From NCBI RefSeq assembly GCF_000003605.2, contig NW_003111970.1, positions 299,762 through 363,761 of the forward strand: DNA of 64,000 nt, in the 5' to 3' direction. Position numbers and translations under genes: made by a program. The notes under the pieces were generated by a model. The model ran no database searches and had not been told where the DNA came from. It saw only the letters and a list, made by a program, of their open reading frames with translations. This document shows, piece after piece, positions 52,001 through 58,093 of the stretch (within the stretch, counting starts at the first letter, position 1; the number at the start of each line of letters is the position of its first letter). This DNA is from Saccoglossus kowalevskii. Its lineage: Eukaryota > Hemichordata > Enteropneusta > Harrimaniidae.

Positions 52001-55000
52001 TTCAGGAGTGTACGATGCCTTCAGTTTTAATGATTTTATCCCATGCAAATCGGTCTCTTTCAAAAATCGTGAACTTATTTCTGATTTAGAAAAAAAAATG
52101 TATTCAAAGATTCATTAGATGACAAATGTGTGACTATATCAATACAGTTCACGTCGATTCCAGTTCTAGTTGATTTCTTGCTTCAATTGGTAACGTCACG
52201 TTTCAATCATAGTTCAAGCAATTTCAATTTATTTAAATTACCACTTAAAATGACGGCGCCCGGCAGATAATAGTGTCGTTTAACAGCAATATGCCGGACT
52301 GGCATGGTCTAAATTGCTCCGTCGATACATGGACATTTATCGCCCCATTTCCATCCTTTACGAGTAGCAGATCCAATCGGATAACCGCCCAACTTGTATA
52401 TCTCATTTATCTTTTTAGATTGGATATTTTTTTTTCATAAACGTTTTCAACTATGCTAAGGTGTTATACACATGGGATGTACGCCCTGTGTCATATTGAA
52501 GACATTTTGCACTTTGTACGCTCTGACATACTGAAAATGTAACCGCACTCGAAGTTGAAAAAAACACATAATCTTTTATCGGAGCTTCTGTGTTTATTAG
52601 CGGAAAGTGCTGCCTCGTCTAGTTATATGATCTAGGAGCGGGTCCCCAGGTACTCTTTGATAGAAGCCAACTAAAAGCGTTTATCAGTACCCTTTCCTTC
52701 TCTTAGGAACGCCGAGTGTTTCTCATTTTATTACTTAGGCTAAATTATTTAAGATAAGACAGAAATGCATCGTGGCAGTTTATTAAGAAATTCGTTTGTG
52801 CTTTAGATCATCCGACACGATTTTACGGTCTCTGGCAGCGGTGTGAAAAATAACGATTGTCTTAGCATTGCAACGATTGAAATATATTAGAAAGTGAATT
52901 GAGTTGATATGTATGTGCTTACGGTTTATGGCCCTGTATCACCCATTTTTACAGACCTGCTAAGTTTTCGTGAAGAGTTCGTGAACTTACAATTGTTTGT
53001 TGATACATTGCAAGTCTTTATTTAGGAGACTTCAAACAGGAGGCCCGGCATTTTCCATATTCAATAAAAGAATAGTATGACTCAGAGAAAACGATGGCAT
53101 ATCGCAACGTATTAGAAAACTACCGGAACCGGAAATGAAAATGTACAAGGTGTAAATTTCAAGACCGAGCTACATAGACTGATCGATAAAACATCATTGC
53201 TTTTTAAATAACTTTCTTAATTGCATCGCAAGGACCTATTAAAAGCTAACCATTATTGAAGAGATATACAAAATGAAATTAACGATAGATACTTTTTTTA
53301 AAGGTTTAAACTTAAGAAATATATGGGTAGTTGATTTCATTAATTAAGTACGACATAAACTCAAGCTCTTTTAATAAAATTTATCAACCTAATTTGTCTA
53401 TTTGACAATAAACGCATTTCATGTGTATATTAAATTGTTTCGATACTTTTCAAACATGTATATGTAGTATGGCGTGGTACTTTGTTGATTTATAATAGCT
53501 GAGAACTGAACATCAAATTTTGTTTTTTGTGTACCAGGAGTTATATTAACTTATAACGTTATTACGTTTGTATAATTATTAATTTGACATCACCATAATT
53601 TATACTAAGAGTGAAAACAAATATTTTAATTAAAGTTGCAGAAAACATTATGATGTATTTGTAAGCATGAGTGATACAATAGAATACAACAAAGTGTTAT
53701 TTTGTCTCGTTTTGATACTTCATAGCAATTTTCTGTTTTTGCATTGCCGAATATTTCTCCGTCTTTTGTTTTCTACACTTTTTAAAGTTCTCTGTGGATG
53801 TATTCTCTGGCGTGGGGCAAGTGTCAGTCTATTGATGTTGTTCCTGACAACACTAGAATAATGCATTTGTATATTTTTTCTGACTTTCACCTCAAATTCT
53901 TGTTGTATACACTAGTTAGTTTAATTACATTTAATTAATGTTTACAAATTCACTAGAGCTCGTATGTAAAGATTCGAAAGACTTTTTCCTTTAAAAATTG
54001 ATCTATTGCTCAATTTGGACTGTTTCATTATCTCGAATTTTTTTATTTATCAGGATAATTTATTGCTTTGAAAAATATATCAAATATACCATGTATATTG
54101 CAATATAAACAACATTTCACGTGAGTTTAATGTAAATCATACATTGACATATTATTTTTTGTTTTTTTTTACTTACAGGGGTCATTTTTATTTGTGTTTA
54201 TGTGTATTCTTAATGGCGAAATGGCTATTGCCTTGAGAGATCGAAGAGCACGTCTTGGTTTAGGAGTAACCGGAACATCATTCTCCAGCAAATACAGCGT
54301 TTACAGACGCACGCCAACGTCTCCAAGTACGCAACGACCAAGGCCCGACATCCCAGATATAAATACCCCAGGAAGTAGAAATAGTTCATTTTCAGGTAGA
54401 GACGAAGAGGGCGTGTTCCAGAAAAGTACCAACCATTTTGTAAGTTAAATTGTTTTTTTCTGTTTTTCTGTGTAGTAGACTTTCGGAGAAATATGAAGTT
54501 ATTTAATTTTAGTGTCGCATTTGAAAAAAAAAATCACCATGGCAACACACTGGATTCTTTCTTCTTCTTTACTGAATCCCCATGACGACTGCATGCCAAT
54601 TTACTGTTAAAATGCTGATAAAACTCTCCCAAAATTTAATAAAAGTGTTGCCAATGTGTGGCAACTGCTGTAACCGTAAATGCATTGATGATTCTGAAAA
54701 TAAACTATTTGTTCAATCGCAGTCGATAAACTGACCACTGATTAGAACGCCCAATGAACAGTGTCCCCCTGTATGCAAATGAATAAAACGCGCTAAAAAG
54801 CTTATGACCCGCGCACACACATAACAAATCTAATGTAATTGCTACATGCGTAGGATAAACAAGATATAAAAATTTGTGACTCACGATACCAGATTTATTA
54901 AACGCGTGTCACAATTTCCATATATTCCTTGCAAAAAGCTTGAGACATTAGGTAAAATTGCTCTTTTAATAAATCTGATATCGAGGGTAGCTTATTGAAT

Positions 55001-56749
55001 GCCCGCTATATAGAATATACACAGGCTAATGAAATATGTGTGAAAATACCACGCCAGCCAAAGAAAATAAAAGTGAGCAAACGTATTAGTTCTGAGTACA
55101 ACTTACATTATGTGGAGCATAACAATTGTGTCCTTCTTATATTAGAATATATAACATATAAGTCAGCACATTGTACATTAATTCGCAACACTGTAAATAT
55201 TACATTTATTCTTGCTAATGCAATATGGATGAGAATACGTCATTTTTAATATTATTGCTTTAATACTACATGTAAATGATTCATTGCATTTTGATTTACC
55301 TGAAACTAAAAACGTTGTCCATGCAGCACACGACAAAGTATTCATTAGGTAAAACAATAACATGCGCATGTACAGTGCATATTTTGGTACGTACACTAAA
55401 ATCACCACATATGTTTATTAGTGTTTTCATTTAATATAATACAAATGCAATATATTTAGTTAAAGTTATATTAGGATAAATCATAATTATTCAAGAACGT
55501 GCAGTACAATTTTAAACAAATACATATTTTCGTTTACTATGATATTGCACCTCAGCGAAAAAAAGAAAAGAATCCTTGCTTGTGATGATGGTTAATTGTA
55601 CTCCATATCGTCGATTTCACTCGATGAAACAGAAATCCGCTTGCATATGAATATCGTAACTTAAAATTAGCACGTTTAACTTCTTTGAATGTCTGGCGCA
55701 TCCCCACTCCTTCACTTTGTGTGATACTAGCTTTCATGTATATACGTTTTTAACTAATGCGTTTGAAGTCGGAAAATATATTAGAATATTAACAAATTCC
55801 AAGATTATATGAAAATTCCCCCAAATGACTTGAAAATTAAATTCAATACTGAAAATGAAAAGCTGATACAATGCAACCTGACATATAATAACACAACTAC
55901 AAAGATGGCGGGGTATCTCTAAAAAAACTGCTTTGAATACATTTCAATACAGTTGTAACGTATCACTTCCCAGTGGACTCCGCGGGACAGTGAGAATATT
56001 TATTAAAAAAATGAATGTTTATGTATTGGAAAGGTGAGATAATGAAAAGGAATGCACATCACGCACGTTTAAATCAATTCACTCTGAACGTTATTTATGC
56101 AAAGTGAGATAAGACTCGTGGATATAAATTTCTGACCTTTTCCAGAGAATTGAAAGCTTCGCTGAAAGATAACGATATCAATGGAGGTGTTAATTTCAAT
56201 AGTGTAATGTTTTGGTTTCCTGTTATCGCCGTGGCTATACCTGAATTATTCTCATTCAATACTTTGCCTGTCAACTTTGATAAGAAACGACAGATTTCCA
56301 ACATTTACTGTCTGCGTTCTTTGAAATTTACGACACGGGAATGGAAACCTGTTAAGCACGACTGAAATGACAAATATTAGAGTGGCCATGGGAATACATC
56401 TATCTCTTGCGCTGCTATTATATGTCCCTAGAGAGTGGGTCTACAAAGACATTTTATGCATCTTTTCTCATCAGTAATACTTTGAAATAAGAACACGAAT
56501 ACATAATATGAATTATGACGTTTTTTTAAAACTGCGGCAGCACATCAGCATGGGTGTTAGGAAAATAAATATCATAATATATCTATAAATGTTTTAGTGT
56601 TTACAGTCTGAGTAGATACCCAGTTTTATTTATAGTTTTTTTTTCTATATTCTCGCACACAGGAGATGAGATCCCGATCTGCTGCCGCGGCGGAGCCGAA
56701 TCAGCCGGTCGTTATTGAACTGAGTGAAGAGATCATCACCAGTGTGTAA
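18759..56749 (+). CDS. Adhesion GPCR (EGF-PTX-HormR-GAIN/GPS-7TM), 5' partial, 22 exons
   Basis: Cell-surface receptor of the adhesion GPCR class, assembled from 22 exons whose GT-AG junctions all keep the reading frame; about 1044 residues are visible. Residue numbers count from the split codon at 18759. Order: EGF-like (about 1-40), pentraxin (about 48-235), HormR (about 273-335), GAIN (about 347-650), GPS (643-683), 7TM (about 700-950), cytoplasmic tail (about 945-1044). Established knowledge: such receptors bind matrix or cell ligands through the N-terminal modules and signal through the 7TM after exposure of a tethered agonist behind the GPS. PTX plus GAIN recalls the ADGRD group and PTX plus HormR recalls ADGRG6, but the added EGF fits invertebrate lineage-specific aGPCRs, so I give no symbol. 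The signal peptide and the first EGF cysteine are missing, so upstream exons must exist. Two minisatellite arrays lie in its introns. Confidence 0.93.
19241..21531. repeat. 22-bp minisatellite array in intron 1 (about 104 units)
   Basis: Unit aatgaccaaccataaatgtaat with common variants (ccagcc, ccaccc; atatatg, atcaatg; cacc for gacc). Length is nearly constant at 22 bp apart from a few 19- to 21-bp units. No unit frame holds a stop on the - strand, so long meaningless open frames result. Confidence 0.97.
21532..24599. other. Intron 1, 3' part: no further feature
   Basis: AT-rich intronic sequence after the minisatellite. The first 60 bp (tttactgcaagatctcgcg...atgcgtgag) weakly resemble 38578-38612, suggesting an old dispersed repeat. 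Confidence 0.4.
24600..24899 (+). CDS. aGPCR exon b: N-terminal half of pentraxin/LamG-like domain
   Basis: The acceptor is a T-run plus ag at 24598-24599; the donor gtgagt at 24900 follows AATCAGG. The exon is 1-1 symmetric, with the g from exon a completing Ala. It reads FTASMWVR and WHHMVFTW, aligning to pentraxin FTVCLxF and HICxSW blocks. Both block cysteines are replaced (Ser75, Val134). A 43-bp duplication starts at the donor. Confidence 0.9.
24901..24986. repeat. 43-bp tandem duplication starting at the exon b donor
   Basis: Two copies of tgagttattcacaccacgtg... at 24901-24943 and 24944-24986. The first copy includes the functional GT donor with base 24900; the second has AT there and so lacks a donor. 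Confidence 0.88.
24987..28218. other. Intron 2: no further feature
   Basis: AT-rich intronic sequence. No exon-like frame with splice sites compatible with exons b and c was needed or seen. Confidence 0.5.
28219..28542 (+). CDS. aGPCR exon c: C-terminal half of pentraxin domain
   Basis: The acceptor is tacattacag; the donor is gtgggt at 28543; the exon is 1-1 symmetric. It begins GVWSAHLDG and includes FVLGQ and GDLSHVNIWS, matching the pentraxin LGQ and GDIGNVNMW blocks of the family. After LGQ come Ala-Pro-Arg rather than the acidic and amide calcium ligands seen in CRP/SAP. Two Cys follow (DCTFMEC). The 33-bp minisatellite starts about 26 bp after this donor. Confidence 0.9.
28569..30743. 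repeat. 33-bp minisatellite, blocks 1 and 2 (intron 3)
   Basis: Block 1 (28569 to about 29455) uses units like gtggagccctttcaagtatg + ttcagatattta. Block 2 (about 29456-30743) uses gaggtgaaacccttcccagt + gtgttaagatatt. In block 2 a marker unit with ccaattattgag recurs near 29549, 29811, 30041, 30370 and 30732, spaced in multiples of 33, showing higher-order duplication. Confidence 0.96.
30744..31652. mobile_element. TIR DNA element (MULE-like MITE) inserted in the minisatellite
   Basis: About 909 bp (including a 176-bp assembly gap) with 71-bp terminal inverted repeats that match perfectly (30744-30814 and 31582-31652; start TACCCCAGACC). A 9-bp target duplication ATTATTGAG flanks it (30735-30743, 31653-31661). 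The empty site is visible in other minisatellite units. Long TIR plus 9-bp duplication is typical of Mutator-like elements. No transposase is seen. The identical ends suggest a recent insertion. Confidence 0.88.
31301..31476. other. Assembly gap (176 N)
   Basis: Run of N inside the TIR element. True length is unknown. Confidence 1.
31653..34500. repeat. 33/34-bp minisatellite, rest of block 2 and block 3
   Basis: After the insertion, block 2 units continue to about 31785, a divergent transition follows, then block 3 (about 32200-34460). Block 3 mixes a 33-bp unit (atttaggtggaaccattccc...) with a 34-bp unit (attttatgtggaatctttcc...). The 33-bp unit reads as an 11-residue repeat in each frame, giving long open frames with no coding support. 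Confidence 0.96.
34501..35880. other. Intron 3, middle part: no feature
   Basis: AT-rich intronic sequence between the minisatellite and a trinucleotide repeat. Nothing recognisable. Confidence 0.5.
35877..35911. repeat. (AAC)n microsatellite
   Basis: About eleven aac units with one interruption. Confidence 0.9.
35966..36252. repeat. 95-bp tandem repeat, three copies
   Basis: Copies begin tgaaaatagcagttttta near 35966, 36061 and 36156 and each ends in aatttctggaaaaag or a variant. Copies 2 and 3 are closest to each other. Confidence 0.88.
37088..37205. mobile_element. Degraded relative of the TTAA palindromic MITE
   Basis: Keeps gggactcacattgaacagga + cgcgggcgacgactccgc and a matching left arm, but has lost clear TTAA ends. 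It is an old copy in intron 3, about 340 bp before exon d. Confidence 0.6.
37547..37609 (+). CDS. aGPCR exon d: short Cys-rich linker
   Basis: A 63-nt exon, 1-1 symmetric, with acceptor tttttttttcag and donor gtattt. It encodes a linker with three Cys (SGCDNENYDLACDIHCSHTI) between PTX and HormR. Frame continuity with exons c and e supports it. The long 9-kb intron 3 ends here. Confidence 0.82.
   Translation, partial: PVDVTTKTTIWHVIFTAAIP
37897..38016 (+). CDS. aGPCR exon e: HormR domain, first half
   Basis: The acceptor is tttatgcag; the donor gtaagt at 38017 is a perfect consensus. It encodes a Cys, then EWPRTPAGEMVSMPCP, the diagnostic WPxTPxGxxxxxPCP block of the hormone-receptor (HRM) domain. 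A charged insert follows (KRSHKENEDDPK). The exon is 1-1 symmetric. Confidence 0.9.
38017..38116 (+). other. 100-bp intron splitting the HormR domain
   Basis: The donor is gtaagt; a pyrimidine-rich stretch cccttccgatgctttcatag precedes the acceptor. It is the shortest intron of the gene. Retention would end the protein at a stop at 38065-38067. Confidence 0.8.
38117..38226 (+). CDS. aGPCR exon f: HormR domain, second half
   Basis: I chose the acceptor ctttcatag at 38108-38116 because it is the only nearby AG that keeps frame with exon e. The joined codon is Arg. It encodes RYGNRTC, NGKW and a final Cys, the HormR R-x-C, NGxW and C pattern. The donor is gtaagt at 38227, phase 0. Intron e-f is only 100 bp. 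Confidence 0.83.
38227..39275. other. Intron f-g: possible old dispersed repeat
   Basis: About 1.05 kb. The stretch 38571-38770 is richer in CpG and has ttcactgcgaaatcccgtgt near its start, weakly similar to the sequence just after the intron 1 minisatellite. No gene. Confidence 0.35.
39276..39551 (+). CDS. aGPCR exon g: GAIN domain, helical part
   Basis: The exon is phase 0 at both ends (92 codons); acceptor ttttttcag, donor gtcagt. It opens INVTFNRANYNMS with two N-glycosylation sequons. Its position after HormR and helical character fit GAIN subdomain A. I see no diagnostic motif; the assignment rests on position and frame. Confidence 0.85.
39817..40024 (+). CDS. aGPCR exon h: GAIN domain, helical part
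   Basis: The acceptor is ttccttcatag, entering in phase 0; the donor is gtaagt, leaving in phase 1. It encodes an amphipathic helical stretch with ALIKTMDTFTDILSE, typical of the GAIN-A segment where a helix carries a ...L..ld.f...l pattern. Confidence 0.87.
40025..41013. other. Intron h-i: no feature
   Basis: About 1 kb of AT-rich sequence with nothing recognisable. Confidence 0.5.
41014..41166 (+). CDS. aGPCR exon i: GAIN subdomain B start
   Basis: The acceptor is ttaatatag at 41005-41013; the donor is gtaagt at 41167; the exon is 1-1 symmetric. It encodes LDVSVVMVSG and ISLPIELFSNL, matching the GAIN-B pattern of beta strand followed by a (V/I)xLPxxLF segment. The reading frame stays open about 290 nt past the donor (see findings). 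Confidence 0.87.
41167..41917. other. Intron i-j: 5' part is open in frame
   Basis: The frame of exon i continues without a stop to 41459 and reads as plausible protein (for example CHWGNNPFQYIVAKAL). No acceptor or donor makes it join exon j in phase, so it is treated as intron. Confidence 0.5.
41918..41981 (+). CDS. aGPCR exon j: short GAIN-B exon
   Basis: A 64-nt exon, phase 1 in and phase 2 out; acceptor ttatttcag, donor gtgagt. It encodes EYSAISNIKYNTLGRYLPNH, matching the GAIN-B strand that usually reads v.fv.Y...G.fL. Phase matches both neighbours. Confidence 0.83.
41982..42974. other. Intron j-k: no feature called
   Basis: Contains a poly-C run near 42045 and loosely inverted GTGTTCA words near 42525 and 42935. 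The latter may be a worn MITE but are too weak to call. Confidence 0.4.
42975..43137 (+). CDS. aGPCR exon k: GAIN-B core strands
   Basis: The acceptor is cttccgtttcag; the donor is gtgaga; phase 2 in, phase 0 out. It encodes INTAVMVSKIHM and SPILMHLHY, equivalent to the GAIN-B strands reading (N/S)xxVVSxxI and xPVxIxLxH. Confidence 0.87.
43480..43529 (+). CDS. aGPCR exon l: GPS start
   Basis: A 50-nt exon, phase 0 in and phase 2 out; acceptor ttattccag, donor gtaagt. It reads TFNVSNPECVSLQILE: the NPxCVxx entry to the GPS motif, with Cys643 as the first GPS cysteine and one sequon (NVS). Confidence 0.87.
43917..44037 (+). CDS. aGPCR exon m: GPS motif and tethered-agonist region
   Basis: The acceptor is attcttag; the donor is gtaagt; phase 2 in, phase 0 out. 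It encodes WKWDGSGC, ATQCQCSH, then PGIFAV. The GPS cysteines (661, 673, 675) and Trp656 are present. The usual cleavage tripeptide His-Leu-Thr/Ser is His677-Pro678-Gly679 here (codons at 43993-44001). The FAV core of the tethered agonist is kept. Confidence 0.9.
44064..44570. mobile_element. TTAA-flanked MITE, second family
   Basis: 507 bp. The left end TTAAGGTAGAAGCCTACTCA and right end TGACTAGGCTTCTACCTTAA are inverted repeats of about 19 bp plus TTAA, with one mismatch. The AT-rich interior has no protein. TTAA at both ends indicates a piggyBac- or Kolobok-type MITE. Its right TTAA is also the left TTAA of the neighbouring element. Confidence 0.85.
44567..44699. mobile_element. TTAA-flanked palindromic MITE, copy C (reverse)
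   Basis: Same family as 4461 and 11858, in inverted orientation: starts TTAAAGGGCGGCAGTCGTCG, ends CACCGCGCTTTAA, 133 bp. It abuts the element at 44064 and shares its TTAA. Confidence 0.88.
44700..45332. other. Intron m-n segment between two MITEs
   Basis: Slightly more GC-rich than its surroundings, with an open frame at 44927-45331 (134 codons) that has no recognised domain. It cannot be an exon joining m to n, since these already join in frame. Confidence 0.4.
45333..45533. mobile_element. Probable palindromic MITE interrupted by an assembly gap
   Basis: The gap is flanked by TTTAAAGCG on the left and CCGCTTTAAA on the right, the ends of the palindromic TTAA family. The interior is unread (N). 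Inference: a fourth copy whose hairpin defeated assembly. Confidence 0.6.
45341..45524. other. Assembly gap (184 N)
   Basis: Run of N between two inverted MITE-like ends. Confidence 1.
45617..45726 (+). CDS. aGPCR exon n: TM1
   Basis: The acceptor is gtttctacag; the donor is gtaagt; phase 0 in, phase 2 out. It encodes a juxtamembrane WNCCNERIFE and then a hydrophobic helix of about 24 residues ending FSYFK, as TM1 of class B2 receptors. Confidence 0.88.
45727..46155. other. Intron n-o with (TTA)n microsatellite
   Basis: 429-bp intron. About twelve tta units lie at 46031-46064; otherwise nothing recognised. Confidence 0.7.
46156..46255 (+). CDS. aGPCR exon o: ICL1 and TM2
   Basis: The acceptor is atttttcag; the donor is gtaagt-like (gtaagttg). 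It encodes VNVHRNLALSVIFAETAYIVG. The (I/V)HxNLxxS start of TM2 is the family signature. Phase 2 in, phase 0 out. Confidence 0.9.
46256..46702. other. Intron o-p: no feature
   Basis: 447 bp with no recognised feature. Confidence 0.6.
46703..46865 (+). CDS. aGPCR exon p: TM3, ICL2, start of TM4
   Basis: The acceptor is tttgcatttcag; the donor is gtgagt. It encodes DVCKGFAILLHYFFTAEFCW and then NLY, matching C..va..lhyf.la.F.Wm..e...LY of aGPCRs. The Cys at the top of TM3 pairs with Cys in ECL2. It ends YYIIGWG, the start of TM4. Confidence 0.92.
47092..47158 (+). CDS. aGPCR exon q: TM4 and ECL2
   Basis: The acceptor is gtttgttctag; the donor is gtaagt; phase 1 in, phase 2 out. It encodes FPGVLVGALVGANWDNY, completing the GW-x-P pattern of TM4 and entering extracellular loop 2. 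Confidence 0.88.
47388..47448 (+). CDS. aGPCR exon r: ECL2 Cys-Trp and TM5 start
   Basis: The acceptor is tgttcttcag; the donor is gtaagt; 61 nt. It encodes CWVKMEQIWLFVGPVAGVWA, the family's CWL....xxWxFxGPV block; its Cys is the predicted partner of the TM3 Cys. Confidence 0.92.
48484..48651. mobile_element. hAT-like MITE with 8-bp target duplication
   Basis: 168 bp. Ends CAGTGGCGGATCCAG and CTGGATCCGCCACTG are 15-bp perfect inverted repeats. Flanks GCATGGCT (48476-48483 and 48652-48659) are an exact 8-bp target duplication. G-runs lie inside both ends. CAGTGGCGGATC ends with 8-bp duplications are typical of hAT (Tip100/Zaphod-like) non-autonomous elements. Confidence 0.92.
49094..49179 (+). 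CDS. aGPCR exon s: TM5 end and ICL3
   Basis: The acceptor is ccaatatag; the donor is gtaagc; phase 0 in, phase 2 out. It was recovered because exons r and t do not join in frame without it. It encodes ITCFVLTFTGKDIVESSYSK, the end of TM5, and a basic third intracellular loop. Confidence 0.85.
49487..49613 (+). CDS. aGPCR exon t: TM6 and start of TM7
   Basis: The acceptor is ttgtttctag; the donor is gtgggt; phase 2 in, phase 0 out. It encodes MTLIMISWVFAFVS, with the TM6 xxxWVFG-like toggle block (Ala in place of Gly), then ILQVLYAFFVILQ leading to TM7. Confidence 0.9.
50820..51130. repeat. Dispersed repeat, copy 1 (approximate ends)
   Basis: The core cagatttattaaactcacgt, with flanks gctaaacaggatat and aggcttgggaca, is alignable to 54830-54960. 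Ends are not defined. Confidence 0.4.
50869..50904. repeat. 36-bp near-perfect palindrome
   Basis: CATAGACCTTAGAAAACA followed by its reverse complement with one mismatch. It could be a hairpin within or at the edge of the dispersed repeat around it. Confidence 0.75.
54179..54439 (+). CDS. aGPCR exon u: TM7 and cytoplasmic tail
   Basis: The acceptor is ttttacttacag; the donor is gtaagt; 87 codons, phase 0. It encodes GSFLFVFMCILNGEMAIAL, matching QGxFIFxFxCxLNxEV of aGPCR TM7. A basic RDRRARLG stretch and a Ser/Thr/Pro-rich tail follow, with several SP/TP sites that could be phosphorylated (inference). Confidence 0.92.
54770..55010. repeat. Dispersed repeat, copy 2 (approximate ends), with internal inverted arms
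   Basis: The core ccagatttattaaacgcgtg resembles copy 1. An inverted partner, aataaatctgatatcgaggg, lies about 70 bp on, so the element can fold back. Located in intron u-v. Confidence 0.4.
55011..56662. other. Intron u-v, 3' part: no feature
   Basis: AT-rich. A conceptual frame at 56150-56365 has no acceptor or donor that fits the receptor and no recognised domain. Confidence 0.5.
56663..56749 (+). CDS. aGPCR exon v: C-terminal tail, stop, PDZ-ligand-like end
   Basis: The acceptor is cgcacacag; the stop is TAA at 56747-56749. It encodes an Ala-rich linker, then an acidic end ELSEEIITSV. The last residues Thr-Ser-Val fit the class I PDZ ligand pattern (S/T-x-hydrophobic), seen also at the ends of several other aGPCRs. 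Confidence 0.9.
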   Translation, partial: EMRSRSAAAAEPNQPVVIELSEEIITSV

Positions 56750-56984
56750 TGCGAAGTAATAATAGAAGAACGTTATGAACTATAGCAACGTTTATCACAA
56801 CGCATATTGAGTTGATTTTTACGTCAGAACTAAATCAAGTGATCACGTCAAATCACTCATAAATATGGAGGTGTTTCATTCGGGCTGGTGACTAGCTGAA
56901 TTGACCCCGAATAGTCTTGAGATTCGTTCTGTTTATCAGTTACTTCATGAGTATCAAATTCATTTTTCTTGAATCTCCACCAAC

Positions 56985-56990
56985 AATAAA
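56985..56990 (+). promoter_or_regulatory. Candidate proximal polyadenylation signal AATAAA
   Basis: AATAAA about 236 bp after the stop codon. It could give a shorter 3' UTR. Confidence 0.4.
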
Positions 56991-57177
56991 ATCAAAAAAG
57001 TTGGCATTTTTAAATTAATTTCTTAGTAAAACAATGCATGAAGCTAGTTATTTCTGTATATGCAAATACGTAGGCTGTGTAGAAGACACTTGTACATACT
57101 TACACAATACACTATGCATTCAATCATAAGTTTGTAATTTATTCTTAATACCATAGTATTTGAGTATTACTTTTGTA

Positions 57178-57183
57178 AATAAA
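57178..57183 (+). promoter_or_regulatory. Candidate distal polyadenylation signal AATAAA
   Basis: AATAAA about 430 bp after the stop codon, followed by sequence of mixed composition. It is the likelier main signal because GT/T-rich sequence follows within 40-60 bp. Confidence 0.5.
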
Positions 57184-57607
57184 GCGAAGATCGAAAGAAA
57201 CTGTGTGAACTCAAACATGGATTATAATTTTGTATAACCTTCAAGATACAATATAGACGAGAACAAGTATTTTCCATATCAAAAAATTGGAAAAAAATGT
57301 AGTCGTTCTTGGTACCTATACAATACAACCAAATACATTATCTAGCACGCAACGTGCCTTTTCAGAATGTCTCTTTCCTTGTGGAGACATTTTTATCCCC
57401 GTTTAATGTCCAATCGCGGATTGCATTTGGATAAATGAAATATTCTGTCTTTCTTATACAAAATATAACCTAAACTTATTCAATATTGAACATTTACAAA
57501 GAACTACGATTACCAACTATCATTTTTGATAAAAATACACCCCGTTTTTGATAAATCAAAACACCCTTATTTTATTGGAAACAACAATAAGATACGCTGA
57601 CTTCTCG

Positions 57608-57914
57608 TTAAAGGGCGAGGCTCGTCTTACTGCGCATGTTAGACATTTGTGTTTATAAACGTTGATTTTCCCACAATTCAATGCGCTCTTCTAATGGGAA
57701 TCACGAGTTTGAAGTTTGACCTGGGGGTGACGTGCACTAATTACCGCCGGTGACTCCTTCGATATCTTCCAATCACTTAACAAATACAATATTAAAGCTT
57801 CGTATCGTCTAAGTTTGTACTTGTTGATTTGCACAACAGTTAAAGTCGCCATCTTTGTTTATATGAGGCCCATATATCTCGCGCATGCGTGGCACGACGA
57901 CTACCACCCTTTAA
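57608..57914. mobile_element. TTAA-flanked MITE, longer relative
   Basis: 307 bp with ends TTAAAGGGCGAGGCTCGTC and ACGACGACTACCACCCTTTA(A). The arms resemble those of the palindromic family but the interior is different and longer. It lies downstream of the receptor's 3' end. Confidence 0.75.
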
Positions 57915-58040
57915 GTTAGAACGTTCCTGTGCGTTTGATGTGACTGGTTTTGGCAGAACTTGTAAAACAATTATATATTGATTTACGCCACCAAAACACT
58001 TTTCCGTTGTCTTTCTGTTTCAACTTTAAGTTTCTCCATT

Positions 58041-58093
58041 AAATTCAGAATCCAGAATTTAGAATCCAGAATTCAGAATCCAGAATTCAGAAG
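58041..58093. repeat. 14-bp tandem repeat (aatccagaattcag)
   Basis: About four units with one or two substitutions. Confidence 0.85.

Larger units (their letters stand above)
49614..54178. other. Intron t-u (4.6 kb): mostly featureless
   Basis: The longest intron of the 7TM part, splitting TM6/TM7 from the tail exon. It contains a near-perfect palindrome at 50869-50904 and one copy of a dispersed repeat (50820-51130). The rest is AT-rich with no coding signal. Confidence 0.6.
56750..57200 (+). other. 3' UTR of the aGPCR (end approximate)
   Basis: AT-rich untranslated sequence after the stop codon. The exact cleavage site cannot be read; it is placed shortly after the downstream AATAAA at 57178. 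Confidence 0.6.
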
